Positions 34,898-43,552 of a stretch of 64,000 bases of DNA are shown in pieces. Position 1 is the stretch's first letter; each line of letters starts with the position of its first letter. Origin of the DNA: Caldilineaceae bacterium (GTDB lineage Bacteria; Chloroflexota; Anaerolineae; Caldilineales; Caldilineaceae); assembly GCA_019637645.1 (NCBI GenBank), contig JAHBVH010000038.1, positions 1 to 64,000 of the forward strand, in the 5' to 3' direction. A program made the position numbers and the translations under genes. The notes below the pieces were generated by a model, which was not told where the DNA came from, made no database searches, and worked only from the letters and a program-made list of their open reading frames with translations.

Positions 34898-37192
34898 TCA
34901 GGTTGATGAAGGAAGGGGTAATGATGCCGCATCCGTCGCTACGGGGTCCGACGCTAGGGGATCTGGCGCTGCAGGGTCTGGCGTTGCGGAAGGTGGACGG
35001 AGCCCCAAGAGTGGTGTCATGGCATTGACCACACCGGCCACGAGACCGGCGTTGTAGATCATAATCGAAGTGAGGACACCAAAGTTGAAGAGAAAGACAC
35101 CACCGATCACCAAAAGACCGGGTGCCAGCGAAGCGACATGATTGACTCGCATATTGGCCTCATATGCCTCTGTCAGCTCGAAGAGGTGCAACAGCTGATC
35201 CAAGGCAGCGTCCATGAGGACAATCTGGGCCGTATCGGTGGCAATGGTCGAAGCACCACGCAAGGAGATCGAAACGTCGGCTTGCTTGAGGGCGATGGCG
35301 TCGTTAATGCCGTCGCCGATAAAACAGACCCGCTTCCCCTGCTGTTGCAACTCTTTCAGCAAGTCCGCTTTGTGCTCGGGCAGGGTATTGGCAAAGTAAT
35401 GTTCGATGCCCAAAGTTCCGGCCAAATGGCGGGTTGGCTGCTCCTGGTCGCCCGAGATGATGGAGAGCGCCAAGCCCCGCTGGTGGAGCGCATCGATCAA
35501 ACGGCGCGCCTCGGGCCGGACAGTCGGGGCCAGCTCAATGGCCCCGACTAAGCGATCGTCACAGCTGACTAGCACCAACGAATGCCCCTGTGCGTGGGCA
35601 GTTGTGCGCAGGGCTGTCACCGCCGCGGGCACGGCAATCGCTTCCATTTCCATGAAGCGTTCACTGCCCACCCGCACTAAGTGATCATCCAGCATCACGG
35701 TAAGGCCATAGCCCACTTCATAGCGCGCTGCGCCCATGGCGGGCAAGGGAACGCCTTGGGCTTTGGCGGCGGCCAGGATCGCCCGAGCAATGGGGTGGGT
35801 TTGCCGACTTTCCGCGGCAGCCGCATAGGCCAATACCGTACTTTCCGACCAGCCGTGGTAAGGATAGATCTGCTGCACCTGGGGCTGTTCTAAGGTTAGG
35901 GTGCCGGTTTTGTCAAAGACCACGGTATCGACGGTGTGGAGCAATTCCAGGGCGCGAGCATCTTTCACCAGGATGCCCTGCCGGGCCGCTAGACGCAAAA
36001 AGTTTAACATGCTCAGCGGGCCGACAATACGCAAGTTATAGCCCAGTGAACTTAACAGGATAGCAATACCACCGCCAAAGCCATACAACGGTAGTGCGAC
36101 CCCCGCCGCGGCCAAGGTCGGCAGGGTCCACCAATTCGCCAAAGCTTGGCTGCGTGAGGCAAAAGCCTCCTTGTAGTCAGCCGTTTGCGCCAAAATTTCA
36201 CCGATCTTGGCCGCAATCGTCGCTTGTCCAGCCCGTTCCACCTGCACCAGCACGCGGCCCGCCAACACCAGCGACGCGGCAAAAACTTCGTCCCCGCGTG
36301 TCTTTTCCGAAGGCTGTGATTCGCCCGTCAGCATCCGTTGATCGACCGCGGCCACCCCTTCCATGATGACGCCATCCGCCGCAATCATCTGCCCTGCCGT
36401 GACAACCAAAATATCGCCCGCCTGTAACTCGGCAAAAGGGCGCTCGGTCTCCACCCCATCGACGACCGTCCAGACCGTGGCGGGCTGTTGACCAAAGACA
36501 TTGACCATACTTTGCAACGATTGATCTTCGGTGCGCTTTAGCACGGCATCGCTCAGGGAGAGTAAGGAGACCGCGAGGGAAGCCGCAAAGAGGTTGCCTG
36601 TTACCGTTGCACCGGGAATCGAGATCAAATCCAAAGTGGTGGCCGAGACTTGCCGCTTTTCGCGCAGATCATCCCATCCCATCTTCATAAAAGGATAGGC
36701 CGTGTAGAGTAGCCCCGGCACACTGAGGAAGACGAGCGGCGGAAAGAAAAGAGAACCAGCGGTCGTGACCCCCAGACAAGCCAGCGAAATCGCCATGTAG
36801 AGCTGGGCTTGCTGCTCGGCAGGATTGGTGGTAGCCAGGTCATTGGCTTCCCCCTGCAATGAAGCAAGGTGGGCCTGCCGTTCACGGCCAGCTAACGTAT
36901 CGACCACACGCCCAGCAGCTTGCTGTACTTGCTCTTTCATGCCAGCTAGCATGGTTGGTGAGGAAGCGGGAAGTGGCTCGGGGGTAGATGGTGACGGATC
37001 GGATGGCTCTTCAAGATAGATAGGGTCGAGAAAAGCGGGTCGCTTGGGCGAACGCAACTTGCGCGCACCGACATATAACAAACCACCGGTGGCGGCCAAA
37101 ATCGGGATCGGCAACATGCAAAACCTCATCTGCACATAGGGAGAAAGGTCCGTCATGAGCTGCAGTACGAGTATGCAAGCAACCTTTCCCAT
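34898..37192 (-). CDS. P1B-like P-type ATPase without a CPx motif
   Basis: 764 residues. Actuator domain MLTGESQPSEK, phosphorylation site Asp in VVFDKTGTLTLEQ, the His-Pro of ESRQTHPIARAI (typical of P1B heavy-metal pumps) and the hinge IGDGINDAIALKQADVSIS. The helix that normally carries CPC or SPC reads SLGYNLRIVGPLSMLNF with no Cys, and no metal-binding N-terminal CxxC domain is present, so the transported ion cannot be inferred. The C-terminal tail is Pro/Ala/Ser-rich. The start at 37192 is supported by a promoter ending 11 bases upstream (TATAAT at 37204-37209), giving an almost leaderless message. Tandem with the PKS gene, 136 bp apart. Confidence 0.82.
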   Translation of the reverse strand: MGKVACILVLQLMTDLSPYVQMRFCMLPIPILAATGGLLYVGARKLRSPKRPAFLDPIYLEEPSDPSPSTPEPLPASSPTMLAGMKEQVQQAAGRVVDTLAGRERQAHLASLQGEANDLATTNPAEQQAQLYMAISLACLGVTTAGSLFFPPLVFLSVPGLLYTAYPFMKMGWDDLREKRQVSATTLDLISIPGATVTGNLFAASLAVSLLSLSDAVLKRTEDQSLQSMVNVFGQQPATVWTVVDGVETERPFAELQAGDILVVTAGQMIAADGVIMEGVAAVDQRMLTGESQPSEKTRGDEVFAASLVLAGRVLVQVERAGQATIAAKIGEILAQTADYKEAFASRSQALANWWTLPTLAAAGVALPLYGFGGGIAILLSSLGYNLRIVGPLSMLNFLRLAARQGILVKDARALELLHTVDTVVFDKTGTLTLEQPQVQQIYPYHGWSESTVLAYAAAAESRQTHPIARAILAAAKAQGVPLPAMGAARYEVGYGLTVMLDDHLVRVGSERFMEMEAIAVPAAVTALRTTAHAQGHSLVLVSCDDRLVGAIELAPTVRPEARRLIDALHQRGLALSIISGDQEQPTRHLAGTLGIEHYFANTLPEHKADLLKELQQQGKRVCFIGDGINDAIALKQADVSISLRGASTIATDTAQIVLMDAALDQLLHLFELTEAYEANMRVNHVASLAPGLLVIGGVFLFNFGVLTSIMIYNAGLVAGVVNAMTPLLGLRPPSATPDPAAPDPLASDPVATDAASLPLPSST

Positions 37193-37203
37193 GGATGGAA
37201 GAG

Positions 37204-37232
37204 ATTATAAACGATGTTTAGAAATTTTGTCA
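37204..37232 (-). promoter_or_regulatory. Promoter of the P-type ATPase gene
   Basis: On minus: TGACAA (37227-37232), 17-bp spacer, TATAAT (37204-37209). Predicted start near 37197, five bases before the ATG. Confidence 0.6.
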
Positions 37233-37240
37233 TATCAATT

Positions 37241-37275
37241 AGGAGTTACGCACTTGGACCAAACCTGTTAGGTCT
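37241..37275. repeat. Partial copy of dispersed intergenic inverted-repeat family
   Basis: Contains AGGAGTTACGCACTTGGACC and AAACCTGTTAGGTCTC, matching one arm of the full copy at 53971-54049. Lies between divergent genes. Confidence 0.65.
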
Positions 37276-37286
37276 CTTTAGCGCGA

Positions 37287-37341
37287 CTCCATAAACCTTC
37301 CAAAGTGCCTTGAGATTCTCTCGACAATTGCTTGCTATACT
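37287..37341 (+). promoter_or_regulatory. 11-bp-repeat promoter of the membrane-fusion protein/SH3b/HtrA operon
   Basis: CTCCATAAACC (37287-37297), TTCCAAAGTGC (37298-37308), CTTGAGATTCT (37309-37319), CTCGACAATTG (37320-37330), CTTGCTATACT (37331-37341), ending in -10 TATACT. Leader about 85 nt. Confidence 0.6.
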
Positions 37342-37433
37342 CGAAGAAAAGGGTGGATGATCATGTGAGCCCACTATCCGATGGGAGCACCATCATCCAT
37401 AACGAACGCAATGACTATGGAAAGGGCATTATT

Positions 37434-39071
37434 ATGTTTCGCAAATACCTTACCCACTGGCGTGGTTGGCTAACCCTCTTGGTTGCCGCCGCGCTCATCG
37501 CCGGGAGCGGCTATTTTGTCACCACCCAGACCACCATTTTGGCGCAAAGTCAACGCACAAGCAACGACCAAACAACCAGCGCAACCAGCACCCAACTGAC
37601 CACGGTTGCCATTCAACCCGCCGACCTGGCCCAAACCGCGGTCAGTGCGGCGGGCAATCTGGCCCTTGTCACGGAGCGCAGTGTTGCGTTAGCCGTCGAT
37701 GGGATTGTCAAGGAGATTGATGTAGCCGTTGGCGATACCGTCCAGGCTGGTGAGACCCTGATCCTGTTGGATACGACCGATCTCGAACGTGCGGTTGCCC
37801 AAGCCGAGCTGACCGTTGAAACAGCCAAGTTAACGCTAGCGGATCTGCAAACACCCGCGACGGCCAGCGAATTAGCCGTCGCCCAAGCCAACTTGGTCGA
37901 AGCGCAAGAAAATCTAGCCGATGTCAAGGCCGGACCTAGCACAGCAGCACTGGCCGCGGCCCAAAGTTCCTTGGCCGCGGCCCAAGCCAGCTATGCGGCA
38001 TTACAGGCCGGACCGAGTGATAGTGAATTGACCCAACTGAGCGCTTCGCTCAAGAAGGCCGAGATCGCCCTGGCCGAAGCCCAACGTAGCTACAATCAGA
38101 TCGCTTGGCGTAATGATGTGGGCATGACCAGCGAAGCCGCAGCCCTGCAAGAGGCGACGATTGACTATGAAAGCACCAAGGCCGCCTATGCTGAATCAAC
38201 CGCGAGCGCAAGCACCGCCGATCTCCAATCGGCGTTGAGCAGTATTCAGAATGCCCAGGCGAGCCTGACCGAGTTACAGAATTCACCTAGTGCGGCTGAC
38301 ATTGCCACCGCCAAAGCGCAAGTCACGGAAGCCGAAGCCACCTTGGCCGATTTACAAAATGGCGCAACCACCAATGAATTGCGCAATGCTCAAATCACAC
38401 TGCAACAAGCGCTGATCGCCCTAGAGACTGCCTATCGCGAGCTGGATGCGGCAACCGTTGTCGCACCCACTGATGGGGTCATCTTGGCGCTGGATGCGGC
38501 AGTGGGTGTGCGCAGTTCATCGGGCACGATTGTGGCAACCTTGGCCGACCCCACCCAATTGAAGCTGGCTATCAACGTGGCCGAGGCGGATATTGCTCGG
38601 GTGGCGCTTGGGCAGACCGCATCGATTGAAATTGATGCCTTGCCCGGCAAAACTTTTGCGGGCGTCGTGCAAAGTATTACGCCCGTCAATGCGAGCGATT
38701 CTAGCGCCGTGAGCTACCCGGTCACCGTGCGGCTCACCGAAGGGGACTTCACCAGTGTGTTGCCCGGCATGAACGCCGTTGCAACGTTGACGAGTGATAA
38801 GGCGCTGAGTGCGAATAGTTGGTTGGTCCCCACCAATGGGCTCGTTGAAGCCAACGGGGTTACCACAGTCACCGTAGTTCGTGGCACGGCATCCCAACAA
38901 ATTACGGTCGTACCCAGCACCATCCAAGGAGAATGGACCATCGTCGAATCGGCAGAATTGCAACAAGGCGACCAAGTGGTGGGCAGCATCACCGCTGGCA
39001 CCGAAAGCAGCAATCCGGGCTTCCCCGGTGGCGGCGGTAGCGGTATGCCCATGGGTGGCCCGCCCCAGTAG
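37434..39071 (+). CDS. HlyD/MacA-type membrane-fusion (adaptor) protein
   Basis: 545 residues from the ATG at 37434 with AAAGGG (37421-37426) upstream; the longer frame from 37332 begins inside the promoter. One N-terminal membrane helix (WLTLLVAAALIAGSGYFV), a biotinyl-lipoyl half (SVALAVDGIVKEIDVAVGDT), a long Ala/Gln/Glu-rich coiled coil (about 120-330), then the second lipoyl half (ATVVAPTDGVILALDAAVG) and beta-barrel. The tail is Gly/Pro/Met-rich. A close paralogue lies at 43553-45175. First gene of an operon with the SH3b and HtrA genes. With no outer-membrane component in view, it probably assists an inner-membrane MacB-type exporter. Confidence 0.88.
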   Translation: MFRKYLTHWRGWLTLLVAAALIAGSGYFVTTQTTILAQSQRTSNDQTTSATSTQLTTVAIQPADLAQTAVSAAGNLALVTERSVALAVDGIVKEIDVAVGDTVQAGETLILLDTTDLERAVAQAELTVETAKLTLADLQTPATASELAVAQANLVEAQENLADVKAGPSTAALAAAQSSLAAAQASYAALQAGPSDSELTQLSASLKKAEIALAEAQRSYNQIAWRNDVGMTSEAAALQEATIDYESTKAAYAESTASASTADLQSALSSIQNAQASLTELQNSPSAADIATAKAQVTEAEATLADLQNGATTNELRNAQITLQQALIALETAYRELDAATVVAPTDGVILALDAAVGVRSSSGTIVATLADPTQLKLAINVAEADIARVALGQTASIEIDALPGKTFAGVVQSITPVNASDSSAVSYPVTVRLTEGDFTSVLPGMNAVATLTSDKALSANSWLVPTNGLVEANGVTTVTVVRGTASQQITVVPSTIQGEWTIVESAELQQGDQVVGSITAGTESSNPGFPGGGGSGMPMGGPPQ

Positions 39072-39181
39072 GGCACTGAGGTCTGTCCGGTTTTCAAAAC
39101 CAGACAGACCGACAGCCGACACGCTATGCGACCGCCATAGCGATGGTAGGTCGCAATTTGAGCTAGCATCAGGAGATTCTC

Positions 39182-40144
39182 ATGTCACACGCAAAACTGA
39201 CTTTTCCCGCAACCTTTACGCATAAAATGGGCTGGCGACAATGGCTGCTGCTCCTTGCCCTGGTCGCCCTAGCCAGCGGCCTATGGTGGGCACAGCAGAG
39301 TGGCACATTGGCGCAATGGCTGGAACGCCTGCCCGTCACCACGCTTACCCGCGACGACTCGGCCACTGTTACTAACAGTATGCCCATGGGGTTGCCGCCA
39401 ACCACCATGGACAATCCCAGCGCGGCTGAGGCTGTCACGCTGGCAGCGAACGCAGCAGTAGCCAATGACGAACCAGAGACGGCGACCACCGCGGAGACGC
39501 CCATGCTGGCCGCTAGCCAGGAGGGAACCGCACCGACATTACGACCGCTGACCACGGTAGCTGGCCTAGCGGGCGTTCAATTATGGAACGATGCGGGTGC
39601 GTTGCTCACTACGCTGGAAATTGGCACGAAAGTACCGGCCACGGCGCGTACAGCCGACGGTGAATGGATTCTCGTCACGACCGCGAGCGGTTATGCTTGG
39701 GCCCAAGCCAACCAAGTTGTTGCCTTTGATCTGACGGATCTGCCAGTGACGCCCCTGAGCACACCAGTGCTGTCAGCTGTCCCTGTGGCAAGCACTGACC
39801 TACCCAACCCAGAGGCTACGCCCAGTGATGAGACAGCGCTGCCAACGACAAGCCTTGCGACATCAGCAACCGCTACCTTGGCTGGCAGCGTTGTAACCAG
39901 TGGCGCTAACTTAAATGTGCGCTCGGGGGCAGGTACGGACTATCCCTTGGTCGGCAAGGTCGCCAATGGCGCAACCGTGACCATTGTTGGACGCAGCGAG
40001 CTTGGGGATTGGTTGGCGATCCAGCTAGGCAGTGATCCCACCGAATTGGGGTGGGTCGCGACGAGCTATGTACAGCTCGATCAGGAACTCACTGGCCTGC
40101 CAGTCGTGGCCCAGAATGTGGTGGCTGAAGGAACACCCTCATGA
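39182..40144 (+). CDS. Membrane-anchored SH3b-domain protein
   Basis: 320 residues. One membrane helix (WRQWLLLLALVALASGLWWA, about 18-37), a Thr/Ala-rich spacer, a first SH3b-like segment about 120-180 (VQLWNDAGALLTTLEIGTKV) and a clear SH3b at about 245-305 (NLNVRSGAGTDYPLVGKVAN...LGWVATSYVQL). The same design as the 20087-22123 protein minus the propeller. Such modules usually bind cell-wall material. Its stop overlaps the start of the HtrA gene (ATGA), so the two products are probably made and used together. Ribosome site AGGAGA. Confidence 0.8.
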   Translation: MSHAKLTFPATFTHKMGWRQWLLLLALVALASGLWWAQQSGTLAQWLERLPVTTLTRDDSATVTNSMPMGLPPTTMDNPSAAEAVTLAANAAVANDEPETATTAETPMLAASQEGTAPTLRPLTTVAGLAGVQLWNDAGALLTTLEIGTKVPATARTADGEWILVTTASGYAWAQANQVVAFDLTDLPVTPLSTPVLSAVPVASTDLPNPEATPSDETALPTTSLATSATATLAGSVVTSGANLNVRSGAGTDYPLVGKVANGATVTIVGRSELGDWLAIQLGSDPTELGWVATSYVQLDQELTGLPVVAQNVVAEGTPS

Positions 40145-41367
40145 GACAACTTCGCATTGCCCTCCTGTGTCTGGGGTTGTTCTTGCTGGGGAGCTTGGGC
40201 ATTCTTCTCCTTCGGGATCAACCCTTACAGGCGATCCCAACCCAAGAACGCATTCTGGTGCCGACAGCAACACCGGCCAGCCGTGTGGAAGGGACGCCAC
40301 TCTTTACAACAGGAACCAGCAACACGACAAGCGCGTCCGCCGATTTCAGTTTATCGCTCAATAGTCTTGAAACAACTTTGGTGCAGATCTATCAGAGCGC
40401 CAGCAATGCGGTCGTCAATGTGACCAGCCAGGGCTACACAGCCAGCTTTTCACCGCAACTCACCCCAGAAGAAGGCACCGGCACCGGCTTTTTCTACGAT
40501 CAGACTGGCCACCTAGTCACCAACTATCATGTGGTGGAAAATGCGCAAAGCATTGTTGTCACCCTGGCCGATGGTCGCATCTTCCCCGCGGCGCTGGTCG
40601 GGGCCGACGCCTCGACGGATCTAGCCGTGTTGCGGGTTCAAGGGGACAACCTGCCGCAGCCCTTGGCATTGGGCAATGTCGATGAGTTACAGGTCGGCCA
40701 GTTTGCCCTCGCGATTGGCAACCCCTTTGGCCTCAATGGCACGCTAACCGTTGGTGTGATCAGTTCGTTGGGGCGAGTGATCGAAAGCCCCGATGGCCGC
40801 TTTATTGGGGCAGCGATCCAGACGGACGCGGCGATCAATCCAGGCAACTCGGGTGGGCCGCTGCTCGATCTACAGGGGCGTGTCATCGGGGTCAACTCAC
40901 AGATCATTAGCACCAGTGGTACAGCCGCGGGCATTGGCTTTGCGGTGCCAGCCACGACCATCCAGCGGGTAGTACCAGCCTTGATCACCCAGGGCTATTA
41001 TGCACATCCTTGGTTGGGCATCCAAACGTTGGATCTGAACACCAGCCGCGCCCAACGCTTTCAGGAAGCAGGCATGAATCTACCGGTTGAAAGTGGGCTC
41101 TTGCTCACGGGCGTTGTCCCTGGTAGCCCGGCGGCGGCGGCGGGGCTCCAAGGGGGGACGCAATTGGTGCAGTGGGGCAACACCCAAGTGGCATTGGGCG
41201 GCGATATCATTACGGCGATCAATAACGTCGCCGTCGCCAATCTCCAGGAGCTGACTGTCTACCTGGAAGAAGAGACCCAGATCGGCGAGGCGGTGACTTT
41301 GACCATTGTGCGCGCGGGGCAATTGCAAACGCTGAATGTGATCTTAGGGGAACGTCCAGCTAGCTAA
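40141..41367 (+). CDS. HtrA/DegP-type serine protease with PDZ domain
   Basis: 408 residues. N-terminal hydrophobic anchor (IALLCLGLFLLGSLGILLL). Trypsin-like core with catalytic His130 (LVTNYHVVENA), Asp160 (STDLAVLRV) and Ser237 (INPGNSGGPLLD). One PDZ domain at about 300-405 (GLLLTGVVPGSPAAAAGLQG). HtrA proteases degrade or refold damaged envelope proteins. Translationally coupled to the SH3b gene and last in the membrane-fusion protein operon, which fits the envelope-stress reading of this region. Confidence 0.92.
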   Translation: MRQLRIALLCLGLFLLGSLGILLLRDQPLQAIPTQERILVPTATPASRVEGTPLFTTGTSNTTSASADFSLSLNSLETTLVQIYQSASNAVVNVTSQGYTASFSPQLTPEEGTGTGFFYDQTGHLVTNYHVVENAQSIVVTLADGRIFPAALVGADASTDLAVLRVQGDNLPQPLALGNVDELQVGQFALAIGNPFGLNGTLTVGVISSLGRVIESPDGRFIGAAIQTDAAINPGNSGGPLLDLQGRVIGVNSQIISTSGTAAGIGFAVPATTIQRVVPALITQGYYAHPWLGIQTLDLNTSRAQRFQEAGMNLPVESGLLLTGVVPGSPAAAAGLQGGTQLVQWGNTQVALGGDIITAINNVAVANLQELTVYLEEETQIGEAVTLTIVRAGQLQTLNVILGERPAS

Positions 41368-41376
41368 AGCGAGAAG

Positions 41377-41410
41377 GGGATCTGGCACCGGGCCGGTGTC
41401 AAATCCCTTT
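41377..41410 (+). terminator. Hairpin after the htrA-type gene
   Basis: GGGAT (41377-41381) pairs with ATCCC (41403-41407), and inside TGGCACCGG pairs with CCGGTGTCA with one G-T wobble; TTT follows. It separates converging genes. Confidence 0.6.
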
Positions 41411-41428
41411 CCCGGCTCGCCGGCCCGG

Positions 41429-43285
41429 CTACTCTTCCCACGTCCAATGCTCGGGGGAGCGCCAGAGGCTAGAAAGAATCAGTTCACGGATAAAGTGCAA
41501 TTCTTTGGGCAGCCGATCATAGAGTTTGATAAAGAGTTCCTCGTGGGAAAGAATTTCTTGCTGCCACTCTTGCCGATCCACGGCCATCAATTCGCGGAAT
41601 TGTTCAGGCGGCAAAGACAACCCTCGCCAATCAATATCCTCATAGCGCGGCATCCACCCAATGGGGCTTTCCACACTAACGGCCCGGCCCCGGGCGCGTT
41701 CTACGATCCATTTGAGAATGCGCATGTTTTCGCCAAAGCCCGGCCACAGAAAGCGCCCCTGCTCATCGCGACGGAACCAGTTGACATTGAAAATGCGCGG
41801 TGGGTTCGAGATGCGGCGGCCCAAACCCAGCCAATGGTTAAAATAGGCAGCCATGTGATAGCCACTAAAGGGCAGCATGGCAAAGGGATCGCGGCGCACT
41901 TCCCCCAGCTTGCCAGCCGCCGCGGCAGTTGTCTCCGAGCCCATCGTGGCCGCGGCATAGACGCCATAGCTCCAGTTAAAGGTCTGGTAGACCAGGGGCA
42001 CAACAGTGCTGCGGCGGCCACCAAAGATAAAGGCAGCAATGGGTACCCCTTTGGGATCATCATAGGCCAGGTCGATCGAGGGACATTGGCTGATGGGTGC
42101 GGTAAAACGCGCATTGGGGTGAGCAGCAGCACGACCACAGCCGGGGACCCAATCGCGCCCGGTCCAGTCGACCAAATGGGCTGGCGGCGTTTTGGTCATG
42201 CCTTCCCACCAGACATCGCCATCGTCGGTCAGCGCAACATTGGTAAAAATGGCATTGGCGCGGATCGAAGCCATGGCATTGGGGTTGGACTGCTCGGAAG
42301 TGCCTGGGGCCACCCCAAAGAAGCCAGCTTCGGGATTAATCGCATAGAGCTTGCCATCCGGGCCGGGTTTGAGCCAAGCAATGTCATCGCCCACCGTGGT
42401 AACCTTCCACCCTTCATCCTGAAAGGCCGGAGGCGGAATCAGCATGGCAAAGTTCGTCTTGCCACAGGCACTGGGAAAGGCCGCGGCGACATAGGTCTTG
42501 CGCCCCTGGGGATCTTCCACCCCCAAGATCAACATATGTTCCGCCAGCCAACCCTCGTCGCGTGCCAGGATGGAAGCAATGCGCAGGGCAAAACATTTCT
42601 TGCCCAACAAGGCATTGCCCCCATAGCCACTACCATAGGACCAAATGGAGCGCTCCTCGGGAAAATGGACAATATACTTTTGCTCAGCATTACAAGGCCA
42701 AGGTACATCCGCTTGCCCAGCTGCTAGGGGCATCCCTACAGAATGCAGACAAGGCACAAAGTCGCCATCGCCCAGTACGTCTAGCACCTGGCGGCCCATG
42801 CGGGTCATGATCCGCATACTCACAACCACATAGGGCGAGTCGGTTAGTTCAATGCCAATATGGGCAATGGGCGAGCCGATTGGCCCCATGCTAAAAGGCA
42901 CAACGTACATCGTCCGGCCACGCATACAGCCATCAAAGAGGCGATAAAGTATCTCTTTCATCTCTCGAGGGTGCATCCAGTTATTGGTCGGGCCAGCATC
43001 ATTTTTGTTCAAGCTGCAAATAAAGGTGCGGTCTTCCACCCGAGCCACATCACCGGGATCCGAGCGTGCCAGAAAGCTATTGGGGCGTTTCGCCGCATTG
43101 AGGCGGGTCAACGCACCCGTAGCCACCATCTGCTCACAGAGATGGTCATACTCGGCTTGAGAACCATCGCACCAATAGACCTGATCAGGCTTGCACAAGT
43201 CGATCATTTCGGTGAGCCATGTTCGCAGCTGACCATTCGTTATCTCGCTGGGAATCTTATGGGAAATATCGTCGGGAATCGTCAT
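41429..43285 (-). CDS. pckG: Phosphoenolpyruvate carboxykinase (GTP)
   Basis: 618 residues from the ATG at 43285 (TIPDDISHK...), after AAAGGTAAG; the longer frame to 43399 has no homologous-looking sequence. Conserved elements: [40 protein letters not shown], the P-loop [13 protein letters not shown] (about 265-280), and [11 protein letters not shown]. It converts oxaloacetate and GTP to phosphoenolpyruvate, GDP and CO2, the gluconeogenic entry step. Single-gene transcript converging on the HtrA operon. The genes nearby (glycerol and dihydroxyacetone kinases) also feed triose phosphates. Confidence 0.95.
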   Translation of the reverse strand: MTIPDDISHKIPSEITNGQLRTWLTEMIDLCKPDQVYWCDGSQAEYDHLCEQMVATGALTRLNAAKRPNSFLARSDPGDVARVEDRTFICSLNKNDAGPTNNWMHPREMKEILYRLFDGCMRGRTMYVVPFSMGPIGSPIAHIGIELTDSPYVVVSMRIMTRMGRQVLDVLGDGDFVPCLHSVGMPLAAGQADVPWPCNAEQKYIVHFPEERSIWSYGSGYGGNALLGKKCFALRIASILARDEGWLAEHMLILGVEDPQGRKTYVAAAFPSACGKTNFAMLIPPPAFQDEGWKVTTVGDDIAWLKPGPDGKLYAINPEAGFFGVAPGTSEQSNPNAMASIRANAIFTNVALTDDGDVWWEGMTKTPPAHLVDWTGRDWVPGCGRAAAHPNARFTAPISQCPSIDLAYDDPKGVPIAAFIFGGRRSTVVPLVYQTFNWSYGVYAAATMGSETTAAAAGKLGEVRRDPFAMLPFSGYHMAAYFNHWLGLGRRISNPPRIFNVNWFRRDEQGRFLWPGFGENMRILKWIVERARGRAVSVESPIGWMPRYEDIDWRGLSLPPEQFRELMAVDRQEWQQEILSHEELFIKLYDRLPKELHFIRELILSSLWRSPEHWTWEE

Positions 43286-43552
43286 AGTCTTACCTTTATA
43301 ATCACCAGCGACTAGTACCAGCAATGCTGAGTACGGCGGACAGTGCGAGCAAGCTGTGCAGCAACGTCGCGCGGTGATGGTATGGTGGCGCACTGGCATT
43401 TTTGCCGAACAGCCAGTACAGGGAGAGATTCATTCCTCAAACCCATTGTCTGAGGCTAGGCATATTGTACAGTAGAACGGTATGATGTGGGTAACAGAAA
43501 AGGCTCTGATCGAAACCAGAGCCTTCATCATTATGCACTTTATACGAAACGC
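43286..43552. other. Intergenic region between the PEP carboxykinase gene and the exporter operon
   Basis: Holds the PEP carboxykinase leader and the exporter operon terminator (43498-43525). The middle part shows no gene or repeat that I can support. Confidence 0.5.
43498..43525 (-). terminator. Terminator of the exporter operon
   Basis: AAGGCTCTG (43500-43508) pairs with CAGAGCCTT (43517-43525); on the minus strand the stem is followed by TTCTGTT. It lies 27 bp past the membrane-fusion protein stop. Confidence 0.78.

Noticed and set aside
43286..43399. N-terminal extension of PEP carboxykinase to 43399.
   Set aside because: The extension (Cys-rich, [14 protein letters not shown]) is unlike any PEP carboxykinase, and 43285 has AAAGGTAAG upstream.
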